Assembly (NCBI GenBank): GCA_963618735.1
Contig: CAVEUM010000007.1
Location: 1-64,000 of the forward strand
Direction: 5' to 3'
Source: CAKUFA01 sp963618735
GTDB lineage: Bacteria > Bacillota > Clostridia > Christensenellales > Aristaeellaceae
DNA: 64,000 bases
The notes under the pieces were generated by a model. It did no database searches and was not told the DNA's origin. It was given only the letters and a program-made list of their open reading frames with translations. The position numbers and the translations under genes are program-made. This document shows positions 36,168 to 44,466 of the stretch, in pieces (within the stretch, counting starts at the first letter, position 1; the number at the start of each line of letters is the position of its first letter).

Positions 36168-37526
36168 TTATTCCATTTCCGTAGGATGCTCCTTGGCATA
36201 GATCGCCATGGCGCATTCCAGGCGCTTACGCTCCATCTGGCATTCCATATCGTAGGGCTGAGAAATATCCCCATGGAAAGCCTCTGCGTTTGCAGCGCAG
36301 CCGCCGGAGCAGAAGAACCGTGCCCAGCAGTCGCGGCACTTTTCCTTGTGCAGCACATGGTTGTTGGCGAACTTCTTCTGAATATCACGATCGAAGGTGC
36401 CATCCAGCACACTGCCCATGCGATAGCCGTCACGGCCAACGAACTGGTGGCAGGGGTAGATATCGCCATCAGGCGTCACGGCCACATACTCATTGCCGGC
36501 ACCGCAGCCCGTCAGGCGCTTGCGCAGGCAGGGACCGCCAGCCAGGTCAATCATGAAATGGAAGAAGTTGAACCACTTGCCATTGGCGCGGCGATCCAGA
36601 TAGATCTGCGCCAGACGGTCGTACTCTGCCTTGATTTCGGGCAGGTCTTCTTCCTTCAGGGCATATTCCTTGCCGGGATCGGTGACCACGGGCTCAATGG
36701 ACAGCTGCTCAAAGCCTTCATCCGCCAGATACAGCACGTCATTGCCGAAATCCTTGTTGTAGCCGGTGAAGGTGCCGCGAACATAATATTCCTTGTCGCC
36801 GCGCTTCTCAGCGAACTTCTTGGCCTTTTCAACGATCAGGTTGTAGCTGCCCTTGCCGTTGATGGTGGGACGCATACGGTCGTGCACTTCAGGACGTCCA
36901 TCGATGGAAATGACCACGTTGCCCATTTCCTTGTTCATGAAGTCCATGATCTCATCATTCATGAGCACGCAATTGGTGGTCATGGTGAACTTGAACTTCT
37001 TGTTCTTTTCCTTCTCAATGGAGCGGCCGTATTCCACCAGACGCTTCACCACGGGGAAGTTCATCAAAGGCTCGCCGCCAAAGAAGTCCACTTCCAGATG
37101 AACACGCTTGCCGCTCTTTTCCACCAGCCAGTCCAGCGCAGCCTTGCCCACCTCGTAGGGCAGGAGCTTCCGCTCGCCCATGCAGAAATCGCCGGTAGCA
37201 GCAAAGCAATACTTGCAGCGCAGGTTGCAGTCATGCGCCACGTGGAGGCAGAGAGCCTTCACCACGCCAGGCTCATTGAGCTTTACATCTGCATAGTCAT
37301 CGGGCGTGTTCATAGCGCCTACTTCTTCCAGCTGGCGCACCTCGCCGATGACCTCTTCCAGCTCGGCAGAATCGTACTTATCCTTCAGCTCGGCCACAAT
37401 CTCCTCAGGAGTGTGGTCGTTCCACAGGGTCAGTACATCATAAGCCATGTCATCCAGCGCGTGAACAGCGCCGCTGCCTACATCCAGCATCATCGGCTGA
37501 CCAACAGCCTTGAACGTATGAATCAA
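36168..37526 (-). CDS. scfB: SCIFF peptide radical SAM maturase
   Basis: The 452-residue protein is a radical SAM/SPASM enzyme that forms thioether crosslinks in the SCIFF peptide. The SAM cluster motif CNLRCKYC is near residue 104, and a SPASM domain with Cys-rich segments (CGAGNEY, CHQFVG, CRDCWARFFCSGGC) follows. The N-terminal ~85 residues form the peptide-recognition region. The TTG start (MIHTFKAVG) was chosen because AGGAGG is six bases upstream. It lies 133 bases downstream of the precursor gene, beyond its terminator, so it depends on readthrough or a weak promoter of its own. Confidence 0.95.
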   Translation of the reverse strand: MIHTFKAVGQPMMLDVGSGAVHALDDMAYDVLTLWNDHTPEEIVAELKDKYDSAELEEVIGEVRQLEEVGAMNTPDDYADVKLNEPGVVKALCLHVAHDCNLRCKYCFAATGDFCMGERKLLPYEVGKAALDWLVEKSGKRVHLEVDFFGGEPLMNFPVVKRLVEYGRSIEKEKNKKFKFTMTTNCVLMNDEIMDFMNKEMGNVVISIDGRPEVHDRMRPTINGKGSYNLIVEKAKKFAEKRGDKEYYVRGTFTGYNKDFGNDVLYLADEGFEQLSIEPVVTDPGKEYALKEEDLPEIKAEYDRLAQIYLDRRANGKWFNFFHFMIDLAGGPCLRKRLTGCGAGNEYVAVTPDGDIYPCHQFVGRDGYRMGSVLDGTFDRDIQKKFANNHVLHKEKCRDCWARFFCSGGCAANAEAFHGDISQPYDMECQMERKRLECAMAIYAKEHPTEME

Positions 37527-37606
37527 GTTGATCCTCCTCGTGGTATCGCACAAAGCGGCACGAACCGCCTTACGGAACAGAACTTATCACAGACCGAAAT
37601 AATGCC

Positions 37607-37640
37607 ATAAAAAAGGGCGGACTTAACCGATCCGCCCTTT
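37607..37640 (-). terminator. Terminator after the SCIFF precursor
   Basis: AAAGGGCGGA (37612-37621) pairs with TCCGCCCTTT (37631-37640), with TTTTTTAT on the minus strand after the stem. It would make precursor mRNA more abundant than maturase mRNA. Confidence 0.9.
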
Positions 37641-37659
37641 CAATGATTGCCGATGGATC

Positions 37660-37857
37660 TTACTTGCCGAAGGCACGGTTCAGCTTGCCTTCCTGGCCAG
37701 CCAGAACAGCGTTGTTTTCCTTGTTGGCGCAAGACTGGTTAGCAACCGTGCAGCTGGTCTTGCAAGCGCTCTGGCAGGAAGCCTGGCACTCGCCGCAGCC
37801 ACCGTGAACCAGGGACTGCTTCAGGCAAGGATTCTGGATCGTAGCAATATGCTTCAT
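37660..37857 (-). CDS. scfA: SCIFF ribosomal peptide precursor, long form
   Basis: The 65-residue peptide has the SCIFF signature GGCGECQASCQSACKTSC followed by TVANQSC: six cysteines within residues 21-43, plus an extra cysteine at position 11 in the leader. SCIFF peptides are modified by the neighbouring radical SAM enzyme to thioether-bridged products and are nearly universal in Clostridia, function unknown. Typical precursors end soon after the last cysteine, near residue 46; this one continues with about 20 residues (NNAVLAGQEGKLNRAFGK). It begins with MKHIATIQNPC, an ATG preceded by GGAGG. Confidence 0.95.
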   Translation of the reverse strand: MKHIATIQNPCLKQSLVHGGCGECQASCQSACKTSCTVANQSCANKENNAVLAGQEGKLNRAFGK

Positions 37858-37891
37858 GGGAACATTCCTCCATTAATCTAAGGATGAAATT

Positions 37892-37920
37892 ATTATACAA
37901 CATCTTTTCCTGTAACGCAA
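37892..37920 (-). promoter_or_regulatory. Promoter of the SCIFF precursor
   Basis: On the minus strand TTGCGT (37915-37920) and TATAAT (37892-37897) are separated by 17 bases; the start codon is about 35 bases downstream. Confidence 0.78.
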
Positions 37921-37961
37921 TCTTTTTGTTACAAAAAAGCCATCAGAAATGCGAAACCTCT

Positions 37962-38483
37962 TCAAAGCACATCCCAGGATGAAAGATCGTATTGCCAAAG
38001 GGTGATCTTTCCGCTCTCGAGCGTCTTCTTCATATCGATGAGCCGCTGGTTGCGGCTTCCGCAATACTTGAGCTCCAGGCTTCGCTGTGCCAGAATGAAG
38101 GGGCCGTCCACCAGCACCTCAATATTCTTCAGCAGCGCCATACGGGCAGGATCCTGCTCCTCCATCAGCTTTTCCAGCGTGTAGCCGGTGTAGCACCACA
38201 CATTCAGGCCGTGGGCATGCGCCGCTTGAGCCAGCTCCAGGCACGGCTCGGGCTGGCACAGGGGATCGCCGCCTGAAAGGGTAATGCCGCTGAGAAGCGG
38301 ATTGGCGTAGACCTGCTTTAGGATCACCGAGGTATCCACCACGCGTCCGCCATGGAAGTCATGGCTCTGGGGGTTATGGCATCCAGGGCAATGATGGGGG
38401 CAACCCTGGGTGAAGATGGTGTATCGGCACCCGGGGCCATCCACGATGGAATCATCCACCGTGCCAGCAATGCGAATATCCAC
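37962..38483 (-). CDS. nrdG: Anaerobic ribonucleotide reductase activating enzyme
   Basis: The 173-residue radical SAM protein generates the glycyl radical on NrdD. The cluster motif CPHHCPGC is near residue 29, inside FTQGCPHHCPGCHNP, and GGDPL, the SAM-binding segment, is near residue 72. It follows nrdD by three bases on the same strand, the common arrangement. Confidence 0.96.
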   Translation of the reverse strand: MDIRIAGTVDDSIVDGPGCRYTIFTQGCPHHCPGCHNPQSHDFHGGRVVDTSVILKQVYANPLLSGITLSGGDPLCQPEPCLELAQAAHAHGLNVWCYTGYTLEKLMEEQDPARMALLKNIEVLVDGPFILAQRSLELKYCGSRNQRLIDMKKTLESGKITLWQYDLSSWDVL

Positions 38484-38486
38484 AGC

Positions 38487-40841
38487 TTATTCCTTGCTTT
38501 CTGCAGCTTCTTCAGCGTCGCTGACGCCATGCTTCACGCGGTCATGCTCCTCGGCGCGCTTAGCGTTGTTGAAGCGATCCAGCGTGCCCACCAGATAGCC
38601 GGTAATGCGGCGGATTCGCTCGAAGGGACGGCCGTTCTCCGTGCGGTGGCAGCAGGGGCACTCGTCACCAATGATGCCGTTGTAGCCGCACACAGGGTCA
38701 CGATCCACAGGGTGGTTGATGGAGCCATAGCCGATGCCCTTGTCGTGCATGAAACGAACCACCTTTTCAAAGGCGTCCAGGTTCTGCAGGGGATCACCGT
38801 CCATCTCCACATAGCTGATGTGACCGCCGTTGGTCAGTGCATGATAGGGAGCCTCCACGCTCAGCTTATGGAAAGCAGAGCAGGGATAGTACACCGGCAC
38901 ATGGAAGCTGTTGGTGTAATAGTCACGATCGGTAACGCCGGGGATGATGCCGAACTTTTCCTTATCCAGGCGGACAAAGCGGCCGGAAAGGCCTTCAGCA
39001 GGGGTCGCAATCAGGCTGTAGTTCAGCTTGCGCTCACGGGACATCTTATCGGTGAAATTCCGCATGGCGCCGATGATTTCCAGGCCCAGGTTCTGGCTTG
39101 CTTCGCTTTCGCCATGATGCTTGCCGCGCAGAGCCACCAGCGTTTCTGCCAGGCCGATGAAGCCGATGGTCAGGGTACCGTGCTTGAGCACCTCGCCCAC
39201 GGTATCATTCCAGTCCAGCTTTTCGGAATCAATCCACACGCCCTGACCCATCAGGAAGGGGAAGTTCTTAACCTTCTTCTTGCTGATAATGGCCAGACGC
39301 TCTTCCAGCTGCTCCACCACCAGCTCCATCTTCCGCTCCAGTTCCTCAAAGAACCACTGGATGTCACCATTGGCCTCAATAGCGATGCGGGGCAGGTTGA
39401 TGGAGGTGAAGGACAGGTTGCCGCGGCGAGGAGCAATCTCACGGTCAGGGTCGTACACATTACCCATCACGCGGGTACGGCAGCCCATGTAGGCGATTTC
39501 CGTTTCGGGATGGCCAGGCTTGTAGTACTTCAGGTTGAAGGGTGCATCCACAAAGCTGAAGTTCGGGAACAGACGCTTGGCGCTGGTGCGGATGGCCAGG
39601 CGATACAGGTCATAGTTCGGCTCCCCGGGGTTGAAGTTCACGCCTTCCTTCACGCGGAAAATCTGAATGGGGAAGATAGGCGTTTCGCCGCCGCCCAAGC
39701 CAGCCTCGGTGGCATGGAGGACGTTCTTCATCACCAGGCGGCCTTCAGGCGTCGTATCCGTGCCGTAGTTAATGGAGGAGAAAGGCACCTGTGCGCCGGC
39801 GCGGCTGTTCATGGTGTTCAGGTTGTGAATCAGCGCCTCCATGGCCTGATAGGTGGCGCGGTCAGTTTCCTGCTCTGCATGGGACTGGGAGAAGTTCAGG
39901 ATGCGCTCCGCCATCGTCTCATCAGCGCCGCGCTCCGCAAGGAGCTTCTTCAGAGCCTCACGATGCTCTTCATTCTGCTTCAGGGTGGGCGTCATGCCCT
40001 GCTCTGCAAGGGTGTCCAGCATGGTGCGGGCATCCTGCTCGGCCTGCTCCTCACCCATCAGCAGCTCCAAAGCACGGGCAAGGTTCATGCGGTAACGCTT
40101 GATGAAGGTCTTCTTCACGCCGGGAGCCATGCCATAGTCAAAGTCCACAATGCTCTGACCGCCGTGCTGGTCGTTCTGGTTTGCCTGAACGGCAATGCAG
40201 GCCAGAGCGGCATAGCTGGTGATGTCCTGCGGCTCACGCAGGTAACCGTGACCCGTGGAGAAGCCGCCATCGAACAGGCTGCGCAGCTCAATCTGGGTGC
40301 AGGTGGTCGTCAGGGTGTAGAAGTCCATATCGTGGATGTGGATGTCGCCCTCACGGTGTGCCTTGGCAAAGCGAGGATCCAGCACGTACATATCGTAGAA
40401 CTGCTTGGCGCCTTCGGAGCCGAACTTCAGCATGCTGCCCATGGCGGTATCGCCATTGATGTTGGCGTTTTCACGCTTGATGTCGGAATCGATGGCTTCC
40501 TTGAAGGTGATATCTTCAAAGGTCTTCATCAATCGGGTGTTCATCTCACGAACGCGGCTGCGCTCGGCGCGGTAAAGGATATACGCCTTGGCAGAACGCA
40601 CGAAGCCCTTTTCAATCAGCACACGTTCCACAGCATCCTGCACCTGCTCAACGCTGGGGGTGGAAGACACATTTTCGTTATTTTCCAGTTCATTCACAAC
40701 CTGCTCGGTCAGTGCCTGCGCAGTCTCGTGACCCTTTGCGCTGGAAGATGCCTGAAAAGCACGGAAGATAGCATTTTCAATTTTCTCTGCATCAAAGGGA
40801 ACTTCGCGGCCATCCCGCTTGCGAATCCTGGTAATCGTCAT
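38487..40841 (-). CDS. nrdD: Anaerobic (class III) ribonucleoside-triphosphate reductase
   Basis: This 784-residue glycyl-radical enzyme makes deoxynucleotides without oxygen. It has an N-terminal ATP cone (ITRIRKRDGREVPFDAEKIE), the barrel, a C-terminal zinc site (VCGYNG and ECPCC) and the radical site near the end (RITGYLVGTLDRFNNAKR). The start at 40841 follows GGGGAGGAACC and matches the ATP-cone family start; a longer reading back to 40952 has no family support. Expression likely depends on a strong promoter with NrdR-like boxes near 41060-41100 and on a 210-base leader. Confidence 0.96.
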   Translation of the reverse strand: MTITRIRKRDGREVPFDAEKIENAIFRAFQASSSAKGHETAQALTEQVVNELENNENVSSTPSVEQVQDAVERVLIEKGFVRSAKAYILYRAERSRVREMNTRLMKTFEDITFKEAIDSDIKRENANINGDTAMGSMLKFGSEGAKQFYDMYVLDPRFAKAHREGDIHIHDMDFYTLTTTCTQIELRSLFDGGFSTGHGYLREPQDITSYAALACIAVQANQNDQHGGQSIVDFDYGMAPGVKKTFIKRYRMNLARALELLMGEEQAEQDARTMLDTLAEQGMTPTLKQNEEHREALKKLLAERGADETMAERILNFSQSHAEQETDRATYQAMEALIHNLNTMNSRAGAQVPFSSINYGTDTTPEGRLVMKNVLHATEAGLGGGETPIFPIQIFRVKEGVNFNPGEPNYDLYRLAIRTSAKRLFPNFSFVDAPFNLKYYKPGHPETEIAYMGCRTRVMGNVYDPDREIAPRRGNLSFTSINLPRIAIEANGDIQWFFEELERKMELVVEQLEERLAIISKKKVKNFPFLMGQGVWIDSEKLDWNDTVGEVLKHGTLTIGFIGLAETLVALRGKHHGESEASQNLGLEIIGAMRNFTDKMSRERKLNYSLIATPAEGLSGRFVRLDKEKFGIIPGVTDRDYYTNSFHVPVYYPCSAFHKLSVEAPYHALTNGGHISYVEMDGDPLQNLDAFEKVVRFMHDKGIGYGSINHPVDRDPVCGYNGIIGDECPCCHRTENGRPFERIRRITGYLVGTLDRFNNAKRAEEHDRVKHGVSDAEEAAESKE

Positions 40842-41051
40842 AGTGGTTCCTCCCCTTATTATCTCACAGCCGAAAAAGGCCGCACTTGCCAAAGGGAACT
40901 GCGTCACGCATTTTTTTGCAGGAACGCCGTGCCCCTGATCATCTGCCATCATGCTGTCCTGCGTGTAGCATCATAAGAACATTTCAGTGCTACATCTTGT
41001 GGGGCATCCATCTGCCAACCACATCATCCTGTAGCTTTTCGTAGGAAAGCA
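40842..41051 (-). promoter_or_regulatory. nrdD leader with alternative hairpins
   Basis: In the transcript, GCTACA (41035-41030), TGTAGCA (40994-40988) and TGCTACA (40970-40964) occur in order. The middle element can pair with either the first or the third, giving mutually exclusive hairpins. An NrdR-like 16-mer (GTGCTACATCTTGTGG, 40987-41002) overlaps the middle element. No known riboswitch consensus is recognised. A regulatory leader or attenuator is possible. Confidence 0.4.
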
Positions 41052-41053
41052 AA

Positions 41054-41101
41054 TAGGATTATATGGTGGATAAGAGCCGTTGTCAATACCATATCTGGTG
41101 G
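41054..41101 (-). promoter_or_regulatory. Two NrdR-like boxes flanking the nrdD promoter
   Basis: ATACCATATCTGGTGG (41086-41101) and TAGGATTATATGGTGG (41054-41069), in plus-strand reading, resemble the 16-base NrdR box and are exactly 32 bases apart, the spacing known for tandem NrdR boxes. One overlaps the -10 box and the other abuts the -35 box, as expected for repression. The second box matches well only in one half. Confidence 0.45.
41058..41086 (-). promoter_or_regulatory. Consensus sigma-A promoter of nrdDG
   Basis: On the minus strand TTGACA (41081-41086) and TATAAT (41058-41063) are separated by 17 bases, a perfect consensus pair. It lies about 210 bases upstream of nrdD. Confidence 0.9.
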
Positions 41102-41282
41102 AATAAGTGACCAACAGCCGTCAACCCCTTGTGTCATAAGGAAAGAAAAATTCTGAGCCGATTTTTTGTGTCCGATAGAATCAGACTTGGAGCAAATCTT
41201 GAGAATGCCAGAATAGACAAGCAAGCCGCAGCCTATTTTTCCATTTATAAGGAAAGAACTCCTGTCCTTTCGCCAAAACCAT
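41102..41282. other. Divergent spacer, no clear content
   Basis: The rest of the nrdD-alcohol dehydrogenase intergenic region is AT-rich and has no gene. Only short A or T runs are visible. Confidence 0.4.
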
Positions 41283-41311
41283 TTTACTTTCCGCCCTTTT
41301 CATGGTATGAT
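41283..41311 (+). promoter_or_regulatory. Promoter of the alcohol dehydrogenase operon
   Basis: TTTACT (41283-41288) and TATGAT (41306-41311) are separated by 17 bases; the start codon is 30 bases further on. Confidence 0.65.
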
Positions 41312-41319
41312 GATCATAC
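41305..41319. promoter_or_regulatory. Palindrome over the -10 box (GTATGATGATCATAC)
   Basis: A perfect 15-base inverted repeat with a single central base overlaps the -10 box of the alcohol dehydrogenase operon. Its position fits a repressor operator. The regulator is not identified. Confidence 0.5.
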
Positions 41320-41340
41320 ATCACGAAAGGAGTCATTCCC

Positions 41341-42444
41341 ATGCAGAAAGTATTGAGGGGTCGCGGCTGTCTTCCTCAGGCGGCAGTCATGGCGGAAGAA
41401 ATGGGGATTCATCATCCCATGATCATCGGTCGGGCGCAGAGTGAGAAGCTCCCTTTCCCGAATGCGCCTCGCTTTACCGGCTATCATGCTAATCCTGCCT
41501 GGGAGGACTGTGACGCGGCGGTACAGATGTATCGTGAGTACCACTGTGACGGTCTTGTTTCCATCGGCGGCGGTTCTGCCATGGATACAGCCAAGGCCGT
41601 GAAATCATTGCTGACCGCTGCCACTCCCGCAGAGGCGCTGTCCGGCATTGACACCTCCAAAGGGCCGAAGCACATCGCCATTCCAACCAGTGCCGGAACA
41701 GGCGCAGAGGTCACGCCCTTTGCCGTTATTTATGTGGATCATGTGAAGCACTCTCTGTCTCACCCGTCCCTGTTGCCCGATGGTGCGGTGCTGGACGCCG
41801 ATTTGCTGTCCAGTCTGCCCATGTATCACAAAAAATCCTGCGCACTGGATGCCCTTTGTCAGGGCATTGAGTCCTATTGGGCGAAGGGTGCCACCGAAGC
41901 AAGCCGCGTTCATGCCGGAAAGGCCATCGTGGGGGTGCTTGACCATCTGCAACGCTATCTGCAGGGTGATGCCCTGGCGGAAGAAGCCATGCTGGAAGCC
42001 GCCTACCAAAGCGGTGAGGCGATTCAGGTCAGCCGTACCACCGCCGCCCATGCCATGAGCTATGGCCTGACGCAGAATCTTGGCATTGCCCATGGCCACG
42101 CCTGCACGCTGACGCTGCCCGCGCTGTGGGAACAGATGACAGACTGCGTAGCCATGCAGCCCGTTTTGAAAGATTTGACCGAAATCATGGGACTCCGCGA
42201 CCTAGAGGACGGTGCACGCCTTGTGCGCGGCATGCTGCTGTCGCTGGAGCTTTCTCCCCTGCCCATGCCTGATGACGCGCTGCTGAACAAGCTTACTGCC
42301 ACTGTGAACGTAGAGCGGCTGAACAATCACCCTGTGCCCTTGACGTCCGAGGACATTCACGCCATCTATTGCAAGGCCTTTATGCCCATGGACGCAGAGG
42401 AAGTGCAGGCCTGTCTGTCGCTTTGGAGCAACTATGGAAAATGA
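41341..42444 (+). CDS. Iron-containing alcohol dehydrogenase family protein
   Basis: The 367-residue protein has the family III dehydroquinate-synthase-like fold. The NAD site is GGGSAMDTAKAV near residue 80, followed by TSAGTGAEVTPFAV and the metal region GIAHGHACTLTLPALWEQM near residue 247. It likely oxidises or reduces a short alcohol or aldehyde. It leads a seven-gene operon; AAAGGAG precedes the ATG. It overlaps the next gene by 11 bases. Confidence 0.9.
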   Translation: MQKVLRGRGCLPQAAVMAEEMGIHHPMIIGRAQSEKLPFPNAPRFTGYHANPAWEDCDAAVQMYREYHCDGLVSIGGGSAMDTAKAVKSLLTAATPAEALSGIDTSKGPKHIAIPTSAGTGAEVTPFAVIYVDHVKHSLSHPSLLPDGAVLDADLLSSLPMYHKKSCALDALCQGIESYWAKGATEASRVHAGKAIVGVLDHLQRYLQGDALAEEAMLEAAYQSGEAIQVSRTTAAHAMSYGLTQNLGIAHGHACTLTLPALWEQMTDCVAMQPVLKDLTEIMGLRDLEDGARLVRGMLLSLELSPLPMPDDALLNKLTATVNVERLNNHPVPLTSEDIHAIYCKAFMPMDAEEVQACLSLWSNYGK

Positions 42445-43096
42445 GTCCATCGGTTCTGCCTCGGTGTTTATTGAGGCAGTGACATCGTTCATTTTTGTAG
42501 AAGATCCGCCGCAAAAGGCGGATGTGATCTTCATTCCCGGCAACAGTCACCCTGAGCACGTGCTGAGGGCGGCAGAGCTCTATCATCAGGGCTACGCGCC
42601 GTATCTTTTGCCCTCCGGACGATATGCTAAAACAGCGGGCGCCTTTGCTGGTGTCCCTGCGGAATACCGCACTGCATACGCCGCCAATTACGCCACGGAA
42701 TGGGACTTTATGCGCGACGTTCTGCAGCGCGAAGGCATCCCCGAAGCGGCTATTCTCCGCGAAGATGAAGCGACCTACACCTGGGAGAACGCCCTGAAGT
42801 CCCGTCAGGCTGCAGATGCGGCAGGGCTGCACGTGCGTCGCGGCATTCTGTGCTGCCATGCTTTCCACGCCAGAAGAGCGCTGTTTTATTATCAGGCTGC
42901 TTTCCCGGAAAGCCGGATTTTCGTCTGTCCTGCCCACCGTCAGGGGCTAAGCCGCAGCGACTGGTATCTGACACCCCGCGGGCGAAATCGGATTCTCGGC
43001 GAGGTTGCCCGCTGCGGTGCACAGCTCGGTGATGTGCTGGAAGACTTCATCGCATCGGAAGCACGCCGCGTCTCCAGGAAGGATGATCTTGAATGA
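42434..43096 (+). CDS. YdcF/DUF218-family protein 1
   Basis: The 220-residue protein has a DUF218 domain: DVIFIPGNSHPEHVLRAAEL near the start, an ATYTWENAL segment in the middle and a histidine-rich CCHAFHARRA late. Members such as SanA and YdcF are linked to envelope functions or SAM binding. No signal peptide or span is evident, unlike the second DUF218 protein in the operon. It starts inside the dehydrogenase gene after GGAG. Confidence 0.83.
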   Translation: MENESIGSASVFIEAVTSFIFVEDPPQKADVIFIPGNSHPEHVLRAAELYHQGYAPYLLPSGRYAKTAGAFAGVPAEYRTAYAANYATEWDFMRDVLQREGIPEAAILREDEATYTWENALKSRQAADAAGLHVRRGILCCHAFHARRALFYYQAAFPESRIFVCPAHRQGLSRSDWYLTPRGRNRILGEVARCGAQLGDVLEDFIASEARRVSRKDDLE

Positions 43097-43845
43097 CCAC
43101 AGCCAGCCCCCACGACGGGCATCGCAAACGGATGCGGGAACGCTTCCGCAGAGAAGGTCTGGAAAATTTTGCCCCTCACGAGGTGCTGGAGCTGGTGCTG
43201 TTCTACGGACGTGCCCGTGGAGATGTGAATCCCACCGCCCATGCACTTCTGGAGCAGTTCGGCAGCCTGAAGGGTGTACTGGAAGCAAAGCCTGAACAGC
43301 TGATGACCGTGCCCGGTGTCGGCGAAGAATCTGCCACGCTGATTTCGCTTCTTCTGCCCCTGTGGCGCCGATACGGTGCCTGTGCGGCGGAGGAAAGCCG
43401 ACGCATTGAGAATCGCCGTCAGGCGCAGGCATACTGTGAAGCCCTGATGGCAGGCATGCGCAGCGAGCGTCTTTACGTCATCTGCCTGAGCACGGATGAT
43501 GTCCTGCTGGGCTGCCGCATGGTGGCAGAAGGCACGCTGGGCGAAGTGCAGGCCTATCCGCGAACCATCATGCAGATCGTGCTCGACCTCAATGCGGCCA
43601 AGGTAATTCTCTGCCACAACCATCCCGGCGGCGTTCCCGAGCCGTCTCAGGCCGATATTGAAACCACGCTGCTCCTGCAGGATCTGCTGACCCCCATGGG
43701 GATTCTATTGCTGGATCATATGATCGTGGCCGACGCAGGAAGCTACAGCATGATGATGCATGGCGATCTTGACAAACGTTCAGCCCCCGCAAAACCCGCC
43801 ATTCCCCAAAAGGCAACGCGTAAACGCAAGGAGGAACAAAGTTGA
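43093..43845 (+). CDS. radC: RadC-family JAB-domain protein
   Basis: The 250-residue protein has an N-terminal helix-hairpin-helix region (LMTVPGVGEESATLISLLLP) and a C-terminal JAB1/MPN-like metal site (CHNHPGGVPEPSQADIE, near residue 175). Despite the name, RadC is not a proven repair factor; the fold suggests metal-dependent hydrolase activity. It overlaps the preceding gene by four bases (ATGA) and the next by four bases. A lysine/arginine-rich tail (KATRKRKEEQS) is present. Confidence 0.93.
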   Translation: MTTASPHDGHRKRMRERFRREGLENFAPHEVLELVLFYGRARGDVNPTAHALLEQFGSLKGVLEAKPEQLMTVPGVGEESATLISLLLPLWRRYGACAAEESRRIENRRQAQAYCEALMAGMRSERLYVICLSTDDVLLGCRMVAEGTLGEVQAYPRTIMQIVLDLNAAKVILCHNHPGGVPEPSQADIETTLLLQDLLTPMGILLLDHMIVADAGSYSMMMHGDLDKRSAPAKPAIPQKATRKRKEEQS

Positions 43846-44426
43846 TTCGCAAGCTGCTTAAGATCGTGCTGACCCTCCTGATCGTGGGTGTGCTCTGCTA
43901 TGCAGGCCTTATCGCCATGATCTGCATCAAGGAAAACAACGTTCCCGAGCTGAAGGACTACGATGCCATTGTGATTCTCGGTGCGCAGGTCAAGGCAGAC
44001 GGCACACCTTCGGTACAGCTGCAGTGGCGGATGGATACCGCCTACGAGCTGTGGCAGGAACATCCCTGCCTGATTGTCACCTGCGGTGCGCAGGGCAGTG
44101 ATGAGCCGGCTCCGGAAGGTGAAGTCATGCGGGATTATCTGCTGGCAAAGGGCGTGCCCGAGGATCAGCTGCTGGTAGACAATACCTCGGTGAACACCAA
44201 GCAAAATCTGCAAAACGCCGCCGCGCTGCTAAAAGACACAGGCGCCGAAAAAATCGCCATTGTCACCAGTGATTATCATCTTCCCCGTGCCATGGCGCTG
44301 GCGGAAGATATGGGACTCACCGCCACCGGCAAGGGCAGCCCCACCAAGGCCGAATACTGGCTCAAAAATCATGCCCGTGAAGCCCTCAGCTGGCTCAAGT
44401 ATTGGTACGAGAAATACACGCACTAA
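43842..44426 (+). CDS. YdcF/DUF218-family protein 2, membrane-anchored
   Basis: The 194-residue protein has an N-terminal membrane span (residues 5-27) and a DUF218 domain with DAIVILGAQVKADGTPSVQL, an NTSVNTKQNLQNA segment and VTSDYHLPRAM, the canonical SanA-like motifs. It starts with TTG after AAGGAGG. It may act in the cell envelope. Two DUF218 proteins around radC in one operon is unusual. Confidence 0.9.
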   Translation: MIRKLLKIVLTLLIVGVLCYAGLIAMICIKENNVPELKDYDAIVILGAQVKADGTPSVQLQWRMDTAYELWQEHPCLIVTCGAQGSDEPAPEGEVMRDYLLAKGVPEDQLLVDNTSVNTKQNLQNAAALLKDTGAEKIAIVTSDYHLPRAMALAEDMGLTATGKGSPTKAEYWLKNHAREALSWLKYWYEKYTH

Positions 44427-44466
44427 ATGTACACTGCCACTGCGCATTTTTTAGAAAGAGGCCACC

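Noticed and set aside
40842..40952. Extended NrdD N-terminus of 37 residues
   Set aside because: The conserved ATP cone begins at the chosen start, which has the strong ribosome binding site.
41070..41078. DnaA-box-like TTATCCACC (minus strand) in the nrdD promoter spacer
   Set aside because: A single one-mismatch site is expected by chance and is not clustered; no origin features are nearby.
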